Shown here: positions 52,532 through 62,052 of the stretch, in pieces | How positions within the stretch are numbered: position 1 is the first letter of the stretch | How the letters are laid out: the number at the start of each line of letters is the position of its first letter | Assembly (NCBI RefSeq): GCF_009760905.1 | Contig: NZ_VIRW01000003.1 | Location: forward strand, 234,333 to 298,332 | Direction: 5' to 3' | From: Chitinibacter sp. GC72 | GTDB taxonomy: Bacteria > Pseudomonadota > Gammaproteobacteria > Burkholderiales > Chitinibacteraceae | DNA length: 64,000 bases | Position numbers and translations under genes: made by a program | Notes under the pieces: generated by a model | The model's database searches: none | The model's input: the letters and a program-made list of their open reading frames with translations, nothing else | Told to the model about the DNA's origin: nothing

Positions 52532-52548
52532 ATTGGATTATGTCCAAT
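52532..52548 (+). promoter_or_regulatory. Hairpin with the Rieske gene start codon in its loop
   Basis: ATTGGA-ttatg-TCCAAT is a perfect 6-bp stem whose 5-nt loop contains the ATG start. The AGGGGG ribosome binding site lies just upstream. Folding would present or hide the start codon. Confidence 0.4.
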
Positions 52549-53673
52549 CTGGCTACAGCGACCGCTGCGATCAAGGCATCGCTGGATTTAAAGACACCGC
52601 TACCTGTTGCGGCTTATTTTGATGAAAAACTGTATCAACTTGAGCTTGAGCAACTGTTTGCCAAAGGTCCGCGCTATATCGGCCACGAGTTGATGGTGCC
52701 CAATCAGGGCGATTATCACGTTCTTGAGCTTGACAATGGTGCGCGCTATCTCAAACGCACCGACCAGGGCGTCAAGGTTTTCTCCAATATCTGCCGTCAT
52801 CGCCAGGCCAGCATGCTCAGCGGGCGTGGCAATAACACCCATACGGTGTGCCCGCTGCACCGCTGGACTTACGATCAGCACGGCCAATTGCTCGGCGCGC
52901 CGCACTTTCCGGTCAACCCATGCCTGCATTTGCCACAAACTGAGCTGGTTAACTGGAATGGCCTGCTGTTTGAAAATAATGGCCGCGATATTGAGGGCGA
53001 TTTGAAAAATCTGGGCGTTCGCAAAGACCTCGATTTTTCCAAATACGTGCTGCATAGCGTTCAAGTGGATGAATACCAGGGCAACTGGAAAACGTTTATC
53101 GAGGTCTACCTCGAAGACTATCACGTCGTGCCGTTTCATCCGGGCCTGGGTAAATTTGTGGAGTGCAACGAGCTCAACTGGGAATTTGGCGAGTGGTACT
53201 CGGTACAAACCGTTGGCGTGCACAATGCGCTGGCGCGTCCGGGCTCAAAAACGTATGAAGAATGGGCCAATCAGGTTAAACGCTATGAACAAGGCAAAAT
53301 ACCCAAGCATGGCGCGATCTGGTTGACGTATTACCCGAATATCACCGTCGAGTGGTATCCGCATACGCTGGTCATCTCGACCATTATTCCAACCGGGCCG
53401 CGCAGCTATAAAAACGTCGTCGAGTTTTATTACCCCGAAGACATTGCCTACTTCGAGCCGGAGTTTGTTGCCGCCGAGCAGGCTGCGTATGCCGAAACGG
53501 CGGTTGAGGACGTGGAAATCATCAACCGGATGGAAGCAGGGCGCACGGCGCTTTTTAAAGCCGGGCGCAATGAAGTCGGGCCGTATCAAAGCCCAATGGA
53601 AGACGGCATGCGGCATTTTCACCAGTTCCTGCGCCGCGAGCTGGGCGAAGCGATCAGCAAGCTGGAAAAATAA
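52540..53673 (+). CDS. Rieske-type aromatic ring-hydroxylating oxygenase alpha subunit
   Basis: The 377-residue protein has an N-terminal Rieske [2Fe-2S] domain with C-x-H in NICRHRQASML and C-x2-H in CPLHRWTY, then a catalytic domain whose mononuclear iron ligands lie in NWKTFIEVYLEDYHVVPFHPG. Such proteins use a separate reductase and O2 to oxidise aromatic or quaternary amine substrates; no reductase gene is adjacent. The sequence is nearer to the choline monooxygenase-like group than to naphthalene dioxygenases by my reading, but the substrate is not known. Confidence 0.87.
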   Translation: MSNLATATAAIKASLDLKTPLPVAAYFDEKLYQLELEQLFAKGPRYIGHELMVPNQGDYHVLELDNGARYLKRTDQGVKVFSNICRHRQASMLSGRGNNTHTVCPLHRWTYDQHGQLLGAPHFPVNPCLHLPQTELVNWNGLLFENNGRDIEGDLKNLGVRKDLDFSKYVLHSVQVDEYQGNWKTFIEVYLEDYHVVPFHPGLGKFVECNELNWEFGEWYSVQTVGVHNALARPGSKTYEEWANQVKRYEQGKIPKHGAIWLTYYPNITVEWYPHTLVISTIIPTGPRSYKNVVEFYYPEDIAYFEPEFVAAEQAAYAETAVEDVEIINRMEAGRTALFKAGRNEVGPYQSPMEDGMRHFHQFLRRELGEAISKLEK

Positions 53674-53686
53674 TTATCGCGACACC

Positions 53687-53711
53687 AAAGGCGGCCTTGG
53701 CCGCCTTTTTT
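53687..53711 (+). terminator. Rho-independent terminator after the Rieske gene
   Basis: AAAGGCGGCC-tt-GGCCGCCTTTTTT forms a strong stem followed by a T run. Confidence 0.9.
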
Positions 53712-53715
53712 ATTT

Positions 53716-53768
53716 ATGGGTATTGCCACGAAGATCATGATGCGAGAGACCTTCAAGGCAATACATAT
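53716..53768. repeat. 51-bp palindromic repeat, intergenic copy
   Basis: ATGGGTATTGCCACGAAG (53716-53733) pairs with CTTCAAGGCAATACATAT (53751-53768) at 14 of 18 positions around a 17-bp spacer. It ends 11 bp before the DMT transporter start, and a further GGGTATTAATG follows at once. Confidence 0.65.
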
Positions 53769-53779
53769 TATGGGTATTA

Positions 53780-54664
53780 ATGAAAACATATTTACTGAAA
53801 GCCAGCCAGTCCGGGCCATTCTGGATGGTGTTGGCCGGGCTGGCTTTTGCTGTGATGGGCATGTTTGTCAAGCTCGGGAGTGCCTCGTTTTCAACGGCCG
53901 AGCTGGTCTTTTATCGATGTGCAGCAGGGCTGGTCGGCATTGCGCTGATTGTATTGCCACAAGGCAAATCGCTGCGCGTAGGATCTGACAGCCTCAAGCT
54001 GCATTTAAGCCGCAGTATGTCGGGCTTTGTTGCGCTGATGCTGTACTTTTACGCCATCGGCCATTTGCCGCTGGCCACCGCGGTCACGCTCAACTACACC
54101 TCGCCGATTTTCTTTGTGCTCTTGGTCACCATGCGGCAGCGGCAATGGCCGCAAAGCAGCCAGATTCTGAGTGTTTTGCTCGGCTTTGTCGGGGTGCTGT
54201 TTTTGCTGCGCCCGACTTTGATTGGCGGCCAGTGGCTGGCGGGCTTTCTGGGGCTGGGCTCGGGCATGCTGGCCAGCGTGGCTTATCTGAATGTCAGCGA
54301 GCTGGGCAAGGCGGGCGAGCCGGAATGGCGCACCGTATTTTATTTCTCGCTGGTTTCCACGCTGGGGGCCGGCTTCTGGATGCTGCTGCAGGCGCCCGCC
54401 TTGCATCGCCCCAATCTGGGAGAGTGGCTGATTGTGCTTGGCATGGGGGTCGCCGCCACCCTGGCGCAGCTGTGCATGACCCGTGCCTACCGCAAAGGGC
54501 GCTCGCTGGTGGTGGTGAGCCTAGCTTATCTTACAGTGCTGTTCTCGACTTTATTCTCGTTTTTGATCTGGCAAGAGCGGATTTCACCACTGGCGATTCT
54601 GGGGATGCTGCTGATTGCGGCGGCCGGAATCTGGGCCGGTGCTACGCGCGTACAACGTAGTTAA
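53780..54664 (+). CDS. DMT-family transporter (EamA domains)
   Basis: The 294-residue inner-membrane protein has ten predicted helices arranged as two EamA repeats (for example [38 protein letters not shown], and [24 protein letters not shown] near the end). Members export amino acids, metabolites or drugs; the substrate cannot be deduced. The start immediately follows a palindromic repeat, and the surE gene follows after 56 bp. Confidence 0.88.
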   Translation: MKTYLLKASQSGPFWMVLAGLAFAVMGMFVKLGSASFSTAELVFYRCAAGLVGIALIVLPQGKSLRVGSDSLKLHLSRSMSGFVALMLYFYAIGHLPLATAVTLNYTSPIFFVLLVTMRQRQWPQSSQILSVLLGFVGVLFLLRPTLIGGQWLAGFLGLGSGMLASVAYLNVSELGKAGEPEWRTVFYFSLVSTLGAGFWMLLQAPALHRPNLGEWLIVLGMGVAATLAQLCMTRAYRKGRSLVVVSLAYLTVLFSTLFSFLIWQERISPLAILGMLLIAAAGIWAGATRVQRS

Positions 54665-54720
54665 GATGCATATTTGCCGCGCCTGCACTTCAAGTTAGAA
54701 TGGCCGGATCGGAGAAAACA

Positions 54721-55464
54721 ATGCGCTTTTTGATTAGTAATGATGATGGTTATTTCGCCCCCGGCATTGCCGCGCTGGCCATGGCGCTGGGCGACGAAGG
54801 TGAGGCACTGGTGTGTGCGCCAGAGCGCGACCGTAGCGGCGCCAGCAATTCGCTCACTCTGGACAGGCCTCTGCAGGTCAGAACGTCGCCATCGGGCTTT
54901 CATTACGTCAATGGCACGCCGACCGACTGCGTGCATCTGGCCGCGACCGGTCTGATGAGCTCACCGCCCGACATGGTGGTTTCGGGCATTAATCACGGCG
55001 CCAATATGGGCGACGATACAATTTATTCCGGCACGGTGGCCGCGGCGACCGAGGGCTACCTGCTCGGCATTCCGTCGATTGCCATTTCTCTGGCCTCACG
55101 CAATCCGGTGCATTTTGAAACGGCTGCCCGCGTCGCCCGTGAGCTGGTGCAGCGCTTTAAGAAAACACCACTTGATCAGCCCGTGCTGTTGAATGTGAAC
55201 GTCCCCGATTTGCCTTATGAGTCACTCAAGGGCACACAGATTACCCGTCTTGGGCGTCGCCACAAATCGGCCTCGGTGATCCGCAGTGCCAACCCCCGCG
55301 GCGATACCATCTGGTGGGTGGGGCCGATTGGCGATATTGCCGATGCGAGCGATGGCACCGACTTTGCTGCCGTCGAGCAGGGCTATGTGTCAATTACCCC
55401 GCTGTCGGTTGATCTGACTGCCTATCCGCAACTGGACATGATCAATCGCTGGATGGCCACATGA
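54721..55464 (+). CDS. surE: 5'/3'-nucleotidase SurE
   Basis: The 247-residue metal-dependent nucleotidase hydrolyses nucleoside monophosphates and is linked to stationary-phase survival. It shows the N-terminal metal site [48 protein letters not shown], and [12 protein letters not shown] at 54721 is preceded by GGAG. It heads the conserved surE-pcm-nlpD-rpoS group, and its stop overlaps the pcm start. Confidence 0.96.
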   Translation: MRFLISNDDGYFAPGIAALAMALGDEGEALVCAPERDRSGASNSLTLDRPLQVRTSPSGFHYVNGTPTDCVHLAATGLMSSPPDMVVSGINHGANMGDDTIYSGTVAAATEGYLLGIPSIAISLASRNPVHFETAARVARELVQRFKKTPLDQPVLLNVNVPDLPYESLKGTQITRLGRRHKSASVIRSANPRGDTIWWVGPIGDIADASDGTDFAAVEQGYVSITPLSVDLTAYPQLDMINRWMAT

Positions 55465-56114
55465 TGATCAGCAGTGGCACTGGCATGACTTCAGCCCGAA
55501 CCCGCGCCCGTCTGGTTGAGCGCCTGCGCGCGCAAGGCATTAGCAACGAGCAGGTGCTGGCGGTGATTGCCCAGGTGCCACGCCATGAGTTTATTGACGA
55601 AGCCTTATCGCATAAGGCTTACGATGACACTTCGCTTCCCATCGGCTTTGGCCAGACCATTTCGCAGCCTTATATTGTGGCCCGCATGACCGAGCTGGCC
55701 GTTGCCGTGCCCGAGCGCAAAAACGTGCTGGAAATCGGCACCGGCTGCGGCTATCAGACCACAGTACTGAGCAAGCTATTTAAAACGGTGCACACCATCG
55801 AGCGAATTGGCGGCCTGGTGCGCAATACGCGCGAGAGACTCAGCCGCCTGGGCATTCACAATGCGCGCCTGCGCCATGCCGACGGCAGCCAGGGGCTGCC
55901 CGAGCTGGCCCCCTTTGACGTTATCCTGATCACAGCCGCAGCACCCATTGTGCCGGAAAACCTGATTAGCCAGCTTTCCAACGGCGGGCGGCTGATTTTT
56001 CCGGTGGGCTCGCAAGAGCAGGAGCTGCGCATGATCGAGCGGCGTGGCGAGGATTTTCTCGAAAGCCGACTGGAGAAAGTTAATTTTGTTCCTTTGCTAA
56101 GCGGAATCAGCTAA
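55461..56114 (+). CDS. pcm: Protein-L-isoaspartate O-methyltransferase
   Basis: The 217-residue SAM-dependent enzyme repairs isoaspartyl residues in aged proteins. It shows [30 protein letters not shown], the SAM motif [18 protein letters not shown], and [13 protein letters not shown]. The first ATG overlaps the surE stop by 4 bp (ATGA), and a second ATG follows at once. nlpD comes next on the same strand. Confidence 0.96.
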   Translation: MMISSGTGMTSARTRARLVERLRAQGISNEQVLAVIAQVPRHEFIDEALSHKAYDDTSLPIGFGQTISQPYIVARMTELAVAVPERKNVLEIGTGCGYQTTVLSKLFKTVHTIERIGGLVRNTRERLSRLGIHNARLRHADGSQGLPELAPFDVILITAAAPIVPENLISQLSNGGRLIFPVGSQEQELRMIERRGEDFLESRLEKVNFVPLLSGIS

Positions 56115-56273
56115 GCCAGCCGCAACCTGTAACCGAGCTTGGCAATACTGACTTTTACCGCCATCAGGATGCCGCCTTACGCCGCACTCCCGTGTAAACT
56201 ATCTGGCAAATGCTTTTCAAGCACCTACTCTGACTCACTTTTAACCACACCATCCCATCGCAGGAGACATTGC

Positions 56274-57251
56274 GTGCGTGCTTCTCGTTCAATCTTGCTT
56301 ATTTTGACCCTGATTTGTGCTGCCTGCACGACGCCGCGCACTTCGCCAGCGCCGATTATTGACGGCCACGCCAGCACACCCAACCCGCAGACTACGCAGC
56401 CGGCAAGCAAGCCAGCGCCCATCGTAACGCCGGATGCGACCCAGTACACGGTAAAAAAAGGCGACACCCTATTCAGAATTGCCACCGAAAACCGCGTGGC
56501 TTATCACGACCTGATGGCATGGAACAAACTGCCTGACACGCAAATCCAGATCGGACAGATCTTGCTACTGGCCCCGCCGCTGGGTGAGGGCGGCGTCACC
56601 ATTACGCCATTAAGCGATGAAACCAGTAAAAAAACCACTGATACTGCGCCGGTAGTAACCAAAACCAGCCCTAAAGCAATCAAGGAGGTGTATAGGGCGC
56701 AAGCAACTGCCGCCTCGACGACAGCCGCAGAGGCCTTGAGAGTTGCATCAAAACAACAAGGCAAGGCCAGTGCAGTAGCCAGTCAAACAGCCAAACCAGT
56801 TGCCAGCGCAGCCAGCACCATTGATGCCGCAACCCCCATTAAATCAAGCGCTGCAGTGGCATCATCCTCTACCACTAGCAATACCAGCAGCATGGAGTTT
56901 GGCATGCCAACCAGCGGGAAGATTTTGCGGGGATTTAGTGAAGAAAGCAAAGGCATTGATATTGCAGGCAAACTTGGGCAATCTATCGTTGCGTCAGCGC
57001 AAGGAAAGGTAGTTTACGCTGGCGCCGGGTTGCGAGGCTACGGCAAGATGGTGATATTGCAACACAGTAATGGCTATCTCACCGCCTACGCTCATAACGA
57101 TAAATTGCTGGTTAAAGAGGGGGATGTCGTTAAAAAAGGTGAAAAAATTGCCGAAATGGGTAAATCAGATACGGACCAGGTGAAGCTTCACTTCGAAGTT
57201 CGTAAAGGCGGAAAGCCAGTCGACCCCGGCAAATTCATCGCGACAGAATAA
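56274..57251 (+). CDS. nlpD: NlpD-type murein hydrolase activator
   Basis: The 325-residue envelope protein starts at GTG 56274 with CAGGAG upstream. It has a lipoprotein-like signal (SILLILTLICAAC, an imperfect lipobox), a LysM domain (YTVKKGDTLFRIATENRV...LLLA), a low-complexity Ala/Ser/Thr-rich linker, and a C-terminal M23/LytM domain. In that domain the zinc ligands are not intact: the first His before GID is replaced (ESKGIDIAG) and the HxH motif reads KLH (VKLHFEVR). It should therefore activate amidases such as AmiC rather than cut peptidoglycan, as for NlpD elsewhere. rpoS starts 3 bp after it. Confidence 0.92.
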   Translation: MRASRSILLILTLICAACTTPRTSPAPIIDGHASTPNPQTTQPASKPAPIVTPDATQYTVKKGDTLFRIATENRVAYHDLMAWNKLPDTQIQIGQILLLAPPLGEGGVTITPLSDETSKKTTDTAPVVTKTSPKAIKEVYRAQATAASTTAAEALRVASKQQGKASAVASQTAKPVASAASTIDAATPIKSSAAVASSSTTSNTSSMEFGMPTSGKILRGFSEESKGIDIAGKLGQSIVASAQGKVVYAGAGLRGYGKMVILQHSNGYLTAYAHNDKLLVKEGDVVKKGEKIAEMGKSDTDQVKLHFEVRKGGKPVDPGKFIATE

Positions 57252-57253
57252 AT

Positions 57254-58219
57254 ATGAGCGAACCAATTATTGAACAAGACATGATCGTAGACGACGTTGA
57301 AGTGTTGGAAGCAGAAGCTGACGTCGAAGAAGAAGCGAATGAAGCCGAAGCTGAAGCCAAGGAAGATGCCGAACGCTACACCAGCGAAAGCACCGGCGAT
57401 GTAACGCAGATTTATCTGAACGAAATTGGCCAATGCAAACTGCTAACTCCTGACGAAGAACGCACCCTGTCGCGTCTCGTGGTTCAAGGCGATTTTGCCG
57501 CCCGCCAGAAAATGATCGAGCACAATCTGCGCCTTGTGGTCAATATTGCCAAGCACTATATCAACCGCGGCATGACGCTGCTTGACCTGATCGAAGAAGG
57601 CAATATCGGTCTGATGCATGCGCTGGAGAAATTCGATCCGGAGCGCGGCTTCCGCTTCTCGACTTACGCCACATGGTGGATACGCCAGAGTATCGAGCGC
57701 TCGATCATGAATCAGTCGCGTACCATTCGCTTACCCGTGCATGTGATCAAGGAGCTGAACGTCTATCTGCGCGCCCAGCGCCACCTTGAAGCCACAATGG
57801 GGCACGACCCAAGCATTGAAGACATCGCCCATCTGGTCGGCAAAGACGTCGAAGACGTGCGCCGCGTGATGGGGCTCAACGAGCGTGTCGCCTCTTTGGA
57901 TGCGCCGCTGGACATTGACCCGATGCTCACCATTGGCGAATCGATTCCGGACGATCAGCACGACGGCCCGGAAGCCACACTGCAAAACGCCGAAGTAGAG
58001 CGCTACGTGCGTGAATGGATGAAGCAGCTCAATGAAAAGCAGCGCATGGTGATCGAGCGACGTTACGGCTTGAATGGCTATGAAATCTGTACGCTGGAAG
58101 ATCTGGCGGCCAATTTAAGCCTGACCCGCGAGCGGGTACGCCAGATCCAGATTGAGGCACTTGACCAGTTGCGCCGCATTCTGCGTCGCTACGGTGTGAC
58201 ACGCGACGTAGTACTCTAA
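57254..58219 (+). CDS. rpoS: RNA polymerase sigma factor RpoS
   Basis: The 321-residue sigma-70 family factor has a short acidic N terminus (EAEADVEEEANEAEAEA), region 1.2 (DVTQIYLNEIGQCKLLTPDEE), region 2 with the promoter-melting helix RFSTYATWWIRQSIERSI, region 3 (HVIKELNVYLRAQRHLEA) and region 4 with LSLTRERVRQIQIEALDQLRR. The position directly after nlpD is the hallmark of rpoS, and in other bacteria its main promoter lies within nlpD. It controls the stationary-phase and general stress response. A strong terminator follows. Confidence 0.97.
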   Translation: MSEPIIEQDMIVDDVEVLEAEADVEEEANEAEAEAKEDAERYTSESTGDVTQIYLNEIGQCKLLTPDEERTLSRLVVQGDFAARQKMIEHNLRLVVNIAKHYINRGMTLLDLIEEGNIGLMHALEKFDPERGFRFSTYATWWIRQSIERSIMNQSRTIRLPVHVIKELNVYLRAQRHLEATMGHDPSIEDIAHLVGKDVEDVRRVMGLNERVASLDAPLDIDPMLTIGESIPDDQHDGPEATLQNAEVERYVREWMKQLNEKQRMVIERRYGLNGYEICTLEDLAANLSLTRERVRQIQIEALDQLRRILRRYGVTRDVVL

Positions 58220-58240
58220 GTAGCTTTTTCACCCGAAAAT

Positions 58241-58270
58241 AAAAAAGCCAGTCAAACGACTGGCTTTTTT
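58241..58270 (+). terminator. Rho-independent terminator after rpoS
   Basis: AAAAAAGCCAGT-caaacg-ACTGGCTTTTTT forms a perfect stem with A and T tracts, 21 bp after the rpoS stop. It can serve both strands. Confidence 0.93.
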
Positions 58271-58283
58271 ACTGTGGCACCAC

Positions 58284-58336
58284 AGGGGTATTGCTCTGCA
58301 AGTTAGAATCTAATTTAGCTGCAGAGCAATACCCCC
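58284..58336. repeat. 51-bp palindromic repeat, best-preserved copy
   Basis: GGGGTATTGCTCTGCA (58285-58300) and TGCAGAGCAATACCCC (58320-58335) are a perfect 16-bp inverted repeat around a 19-bp AT-rich spacer. The copy lies between the convergent rpoS and dapD genes, just beyond the rpoS terminator and 7 bp from the dapD stop. Confidence 0.9.
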
Positions 58337-58343
58337 TAATTCA

Positions 58344-59165
58344 TTAGATGCCACGCAACAATTCGTTGATACCCACTTTAGAGCGGGTTTTCGCGTCGAC
58401 TTTTTTCACGATCACTGCGCAGTACAGGCTGTACTTGCCATCGGCTGAAGGCAAGTTGCCTGATACAACAACCGAGCCTGCTGGAATACGGCCGTAAGTC
58501 ACTTCACCGGTTTCGCGATCGTAAATGCGCGTTGATTGGCCGATGTAGACACCCATTGAAATTACCGAGCCTTCTTCAACAATCACGCCTTCAACGACTT
58601 CGGAGCGTGCGCCAATAAAGCAGTTGTCTTCAATAATCGTAGGGCCGGCTTGCAACGGCTCCAGAACACCACCAATACCAACACCGCCCGACAAGTGCAC
58701 GTTTTTACCGATTTGCGCGCAAGAGCCTACGGTCGCCCAGGTATCAACCATCGTGCCTTCGTCAACGAAAGCGCCGATATTCACGTACGACGGCATCAGC
58801 ACCACGTTTTTGCCGATGAAAGAGCCTTTGCGTGCAATGGCGTTTGGCACCACACGGAAGCCACCCGCGCGGAAATCGGCTTCGGTGTAATCGCCAAATT
58901 TGCTGGGCACTTTATCGAAGTAATTGGTGCAACCACCATCCATCACCACATTGTCGTTAATGCGGAAAGACAGCAAAACCGCCTTTTTTACCCACTGATT
59001 GGTCACCCAGTCGCCGGAGGTTTTTTCAGCCACGCGCAGCTGGCCTTTGTCCAGTGCATTGATCACTTCGTTAATGGCGTCGCGCAATTCGGCAGAGACA
59101 TTGCTCGGCGTAATGTCGGCACGGTTTTCAAACGCGGTTTCGATGATGGATTGCAGATTGCTCAT
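58344..59165 (-). CDS. dapD: Tetrahydrodipicolinate N-succinyltransferase
   Basis: The 273-residue left-handed beta-helix enzyme adds a succinyl group to tetrahydrodipicolinate in lysine and peptidoglycan precursor synthesis. It shows the N-terminal helical domain ([16 protein letters not shown]), hexapeptide repeats ([43 protein letters not shown]), and the C-terminal [25 protein letters not shown]. dapC lies 34 bp upstream on the same strand, so both are probably transcribed together. Confidence 0.97.
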   Translation of the reverse strand: MSNLQSIIETAFENRADITPSNVSAELRDAINEVINALDKGQLRVAEKTSGDWVTNQWVKKAVLLSFRINDNVVMDGGCTNYFDKVPSKFGDYTEADFRAGGFRVVPNAIARKGSFIGKNVVLMPSYVNIGAFVDEGTMVDTWATVGSCAQIGKNVHLSGGVGIGGVLEPLQAGPTIIEDNCFIGARSEVVEGVIVEEGSVISMGVYIGQSTRIYDRETGEVTYGRIPAGSVVVSGNLPSADGKYSLYCAVIVKKVDAKTRSKVGINELLRGI

Positions 59166-59199
59166 AAATGACTCCGTTGAGTTAACTGTTTACAAATGA

Positions 59200-60411
59200 T
59201 TAAGGGGTGCAAAAGCGGACAATGCGCTCTGCGGCAGCGATACATTCATCCAGTGGCGCCACTAGCGCGATGCGCACATAGCCACGCCCTGGATTAATTC
59301 CGTGCGCTTCGCGCGCCAGATACGAGCCCGGCAGCACGGTGACGTGCTCCTCTGCAAACAGGCGGCGTGCAAATTCTTCGTCGCTACTGGTGGCTTGCGT
59401 ACCGGCAAAGTGGTCGGGAATTTTAGCCCACAAATAAAATGCTGCATCGGGCAGCGTCACATTAAGCACAGCAGCCAACTGCTGGGTTACCGCAGCAAAT
59501 TTGGCGCTGTATTGCTGGCGGTTTTCAATAACGTGTTCTTCATCACGCCAGGCTGCGGCACTGGCTGCCATCACCATTGGGCTCATTGCGCAACCATGGT
59601 AAGTGCGATAAAGCAGGAATTTCGCCATGATGGCCGCATCGCCAGCGACAAAACCCGAGCGCATGCCGGGCACATTCGAGCGCTTGGACAAGGACGAGAA
59701 CATCACCAGTCGCGTGAAATCACGACCCAATTTAACCGCGGCCTCCAGGCATCCTAAAGGTCTGTCGTTGCCAAAATAGATTTCCGAGTAGCACTCGTCC
59801 GAAGCGATGACAAAACCATATTGATCAGATAGCGCAAACAGGCGCTCCCAATCAGCCAAAGACGCCACTGCGCCAGTCGGGTTGCCCGGCGAACAAACAA
59901 ACACCAGCTGCGTGCGCGCCCAGACTTCAGCAGGAACGCTATCCCAGTCCGGCTGAAAACGGTTTTCCGCCGGACAATTGACAAACCATGGCTCAGCGCC
60001 AGCGAGCAGCGCGGCACCTTCATAAATCTGATAAAAGGGATTAGGTGACAGAACCACAGGACTTTTCGCTGCCGGGTCGATCACCGCCTGAGCGAAGGCA
60101 AACAGCGCTTCGCGGCTGCCGTTGACCGGCAAAATTTCAGTTGCTGCATTGGGTGCGGCGATGCCATAGCGCTTTGCAATCCATTCGCCAATACTCTGAC
60201 GCAAGTCATCCGAGCCCAGCGTGGCCGGATAACTGGAAAGACCGGCCAGATTATCCATCAGCGCGGTCTTTACCAACTGCGGGGCAGGGTGTTTAGGCTC
60301 GCCAATCGACAGATTAATGTGTTTAAGCGCCGGATTGGGCGTTAAATCGCTGAACAGCTGGCGTAATTTCTGAAACGGATAGGGGTGCAGTAACTCTAAG
60401 CGTGGCGACAT
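59200..60411 (-). CDS. dapC: Succinyldiaminopimelate aminotransferase
   Basis: The 403-residue class I/II aminotransferase has the PLP lysine in SSLSKRSNVPGMRSGF, SIGEPKHPAPQLVK near the N terminus, CSPGNPTGAVASLADW and a C-terminal arginine in GRGYVRIALVAPL. It transfers an amino group from glutamate to N-succinyl-2-amino-6-oxopimelate, the step after DapD. The dapC-dapD neighbourhood is typical of Neisseriales and relatives and supports the assignment over other aminotransferases. Confidence 0.93.
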   Translation of the reverse strand: MSPRLELLHPYPFQKLRQLFSDLTPNPALKHINLSIGEPKHPAPQLVKTALMDNLAGLSSYPATLGSDDLRQSIGEWIAKRYGIAAPNAATEILPVNGSREALFAFAQAVIDPAAKSPVVLSPNPFYQIYEGAALLAGAEPWFVNCPAENRFQPDWDSVPAEVWARTQLVFVCSPGNPTGAVASLADWERLFALSDQYGFVIASDECYSEIYFGNDRPLGCLEAAVKLGRDFTRLVMFSSLSKRSNVPGMRSGFVAGDAAIMAKFLLYRTYHGCAMSPMVMAASAAAWRDEEHVIENRQQYSAKFAAVTQQLAAVLNVTLPDAAFYLWAKIPDHFAGTQATSSDEEFARRLFAEEHVTVLPGSYLAREAHGINPGRGYVRIALVAPLDECIAAAERIVRFCTP

Positions 60412-60529
60412 AACGCATTCATTTAGGGAAAGTCCTGATTATATCCCAAGGACGCTTTAAATAGCGTCGAGCTCAAAGCGAAAACTGGCGCAATCCATAA
60501 GCGATCCCGCACGTTTTCGCCATCACAAC

Positions 60530-61072
60530 TCAGGATTCAATCGGTCCCGAATTGAGTAAGTGCGGAAAATGCCCGATCAGCTTTCCCACCTTGGGGCCGA
60601 CAACTGCCACGCAATAGGGCTGATCAGGGTGCTGATTGTAGTAGTCATGATGCTCGTCCTCGGCAGGCCAGAATGTTGCGGCCTCGGCAAGCTCGGTCAC
60701 AATCGGCAGGCCCCAGACCTGAGCTGCATCAGCAAGCGCCGCCTGCGCCTGAGTCAGCTGCTGTGGACTGTGATAAAAAATCGCCGAACGATACTGCGTG
60801 CCAACATCATGCCCTTGACGATTTAAGGTGGTGGGGTTGTGAATAGCAAAAAACACATCAAGCAACTCGGCAAATGACACCTGTGCGGCATCAAATTCAA
60901 TCTGCACCGCTTCAGCATGACCCGTATTGCCATCGCAGACTTGCCTGTATTGAGGTTGCGAGACATACCCACCTACGTACCCCGATCTAACCGACTTCAC
61001 CCCGCGTACACGCTGAAATACAGCCTCCAGACACCAGAAGCAACCACCCGCCAGCGTTGCAATTTCGCTCAT
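60530..61072 (-). CDS. msrA: Peptide-methionine (S)-S-oxide reductase
   Basis: The 180-residue enzyme repairs oxidised methionine. It has the catalytic cysteine in LAGGCFWCLEAVFQRVRGV, SGYVGG, GHAEAVQIEFD, NPTTLNRQGHDVGTQYRSAIFY and a late AEDEHHDYYNQHPDQPYC. The second ATG (61072) has GGAG at a normal distance, whereas for the first (61078) the site is too close. It lies between dapC and queF on the same strand. Confidence 0.95.
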   Translation of the reverse strand: MSEIATLAGGCFWCLEAVFQRVRGVKSVRSGYVGGYVSQPQYRQVCDGNTGHAEAVQIEFDAAQVSFAELLDVFFAIHNPTTLNRQGHDVGTQYRSAIFYHSPQQLTQAQAALADAAQVWGLPIVTELAEAATFWPAEDEHHDYYNQHPDQPYCVAVVGPKVGKLIGHFPHLLNSGPIES

Positions 61073-61100
61073 GTTCATTCTCCAGCATCAGATCAATGTT

Positions 61101-61934
61101 TTATTGACGCGCACCGCGCAGATTAGAGGGAAAGTCGGCATTAAAGTTAGTGCGAAACGGGTTGATATCCAAGCCACCGCGCCGGGTGTAACGCGCATAA
61201 ACCGCCAGCTTCATGGGTTTGCAGGCACGCATGATGTCGACAAAAATCCGCTCGACACATTGCTCGTGAAATTCGTTGTGGTTGCGAAATGAAATCAGGT
61301 AACGCAGCAGGCTTTCGCGATTGATCGGTTTGCCAACATACTGAATTTGCACGCTGGCCCAATCGGGCTGCCCGGTAACCAGGCAGTTGGATTTAAGCAG
61401 GTTGGATGTGAGCGTTTCACTGCTTGTGCCATCAGATTCATCACAGTGCAGAAGCTGTGGCTGCGGTGAATAATCGCTAACTTCAATATCCAGATTGTCA
61501 ATACAAAAGCCTTTGAGCTCCCCCAGACGCAAGCTGTCAAACTGTGCGGGCTCGCTGATTTTTACCTGTACTGGCGCACCCACTGCAGCGCCAATATCCG
61601 CGCGCAAGATGCTGGCAAGCTGGTCTATATCGTCGACCTTGGTTTGATTAAAGCTATTGAGATAGAGCTTGAACGATTTGGATTCGACGATATTGGCGCT
61701 ATCGGCCGGAATCTGGAACGTAACCAAGGCAATTTGCGGCTTGCCGCGCGGATTAAGCCACGACACTTCGTAGGCATTCCAGATGTCCAGCCCCATAAAT
61801 GGCAGCGCAGCACCAATGCCGATTTCATCCCGCTTGCCCTGCCTAGGGATTGGAAACAGCAGACTGGCGTCGTACTCAGTGATATAGCTGACGGTTTTTC
61901 CCAGTGGTGAGGCCGAGGCGATAGCTTCTGTCAT
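61101..61934 (-). CDS. queF: NADPH-dependent 7-cyano-7-deazaguanine reductase
   Basis: The 277-residue long-form QueF reduces preQ0 to preQ1 in queuosine tRNA synthesis. It shows the bimodular T-fold: [15 protein letters not shown] with the QueF motif in the first half, and the catalytic cysteine region [19 protein letters not shown] with [18 protein letters not shown] and [12 protein letters not shown] in the second. The ATG at 61934 ([14 protein letters not shown]) fits the family. It is followed by msrA 28 bp downstream. Confidence 0.95.
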   Translation of the reverse strand: MTEAIASASPLGKTVSYITEYDASLLFPIPRQGKRDEIGIGAALPFMGLDIWNAYEVSWLNPRGKPQIALVTFQIPADSANIVESKSFKLYLNSFNQTKVDDIDQLASILRADIGAAVGAPVQVKISEPAQFDSLRLGELKGFCIDNLDIEVSDYSPQPQLLHCDESDGTSSETLTSNLLKSNCLVTGQPDWASVQIQYVGKPINRESLLRYLISFRNHNEFHEQCVERIFVDIMRACKPMKLAVYARYTRRGGLDINPFRTNFNADFPSNLRGARQ

Positions 61935-62052
61935 TTGATGCAACCTGAAATTGAAAGCGGATTGCCGCATTTTACTGCTGTTTGTGCTGGTCGGTAGCGG
62001 CATTTTCCGGCTTTCACCGTTGAAAACCGGAACTGCAAAGCGGGCGTGATGT

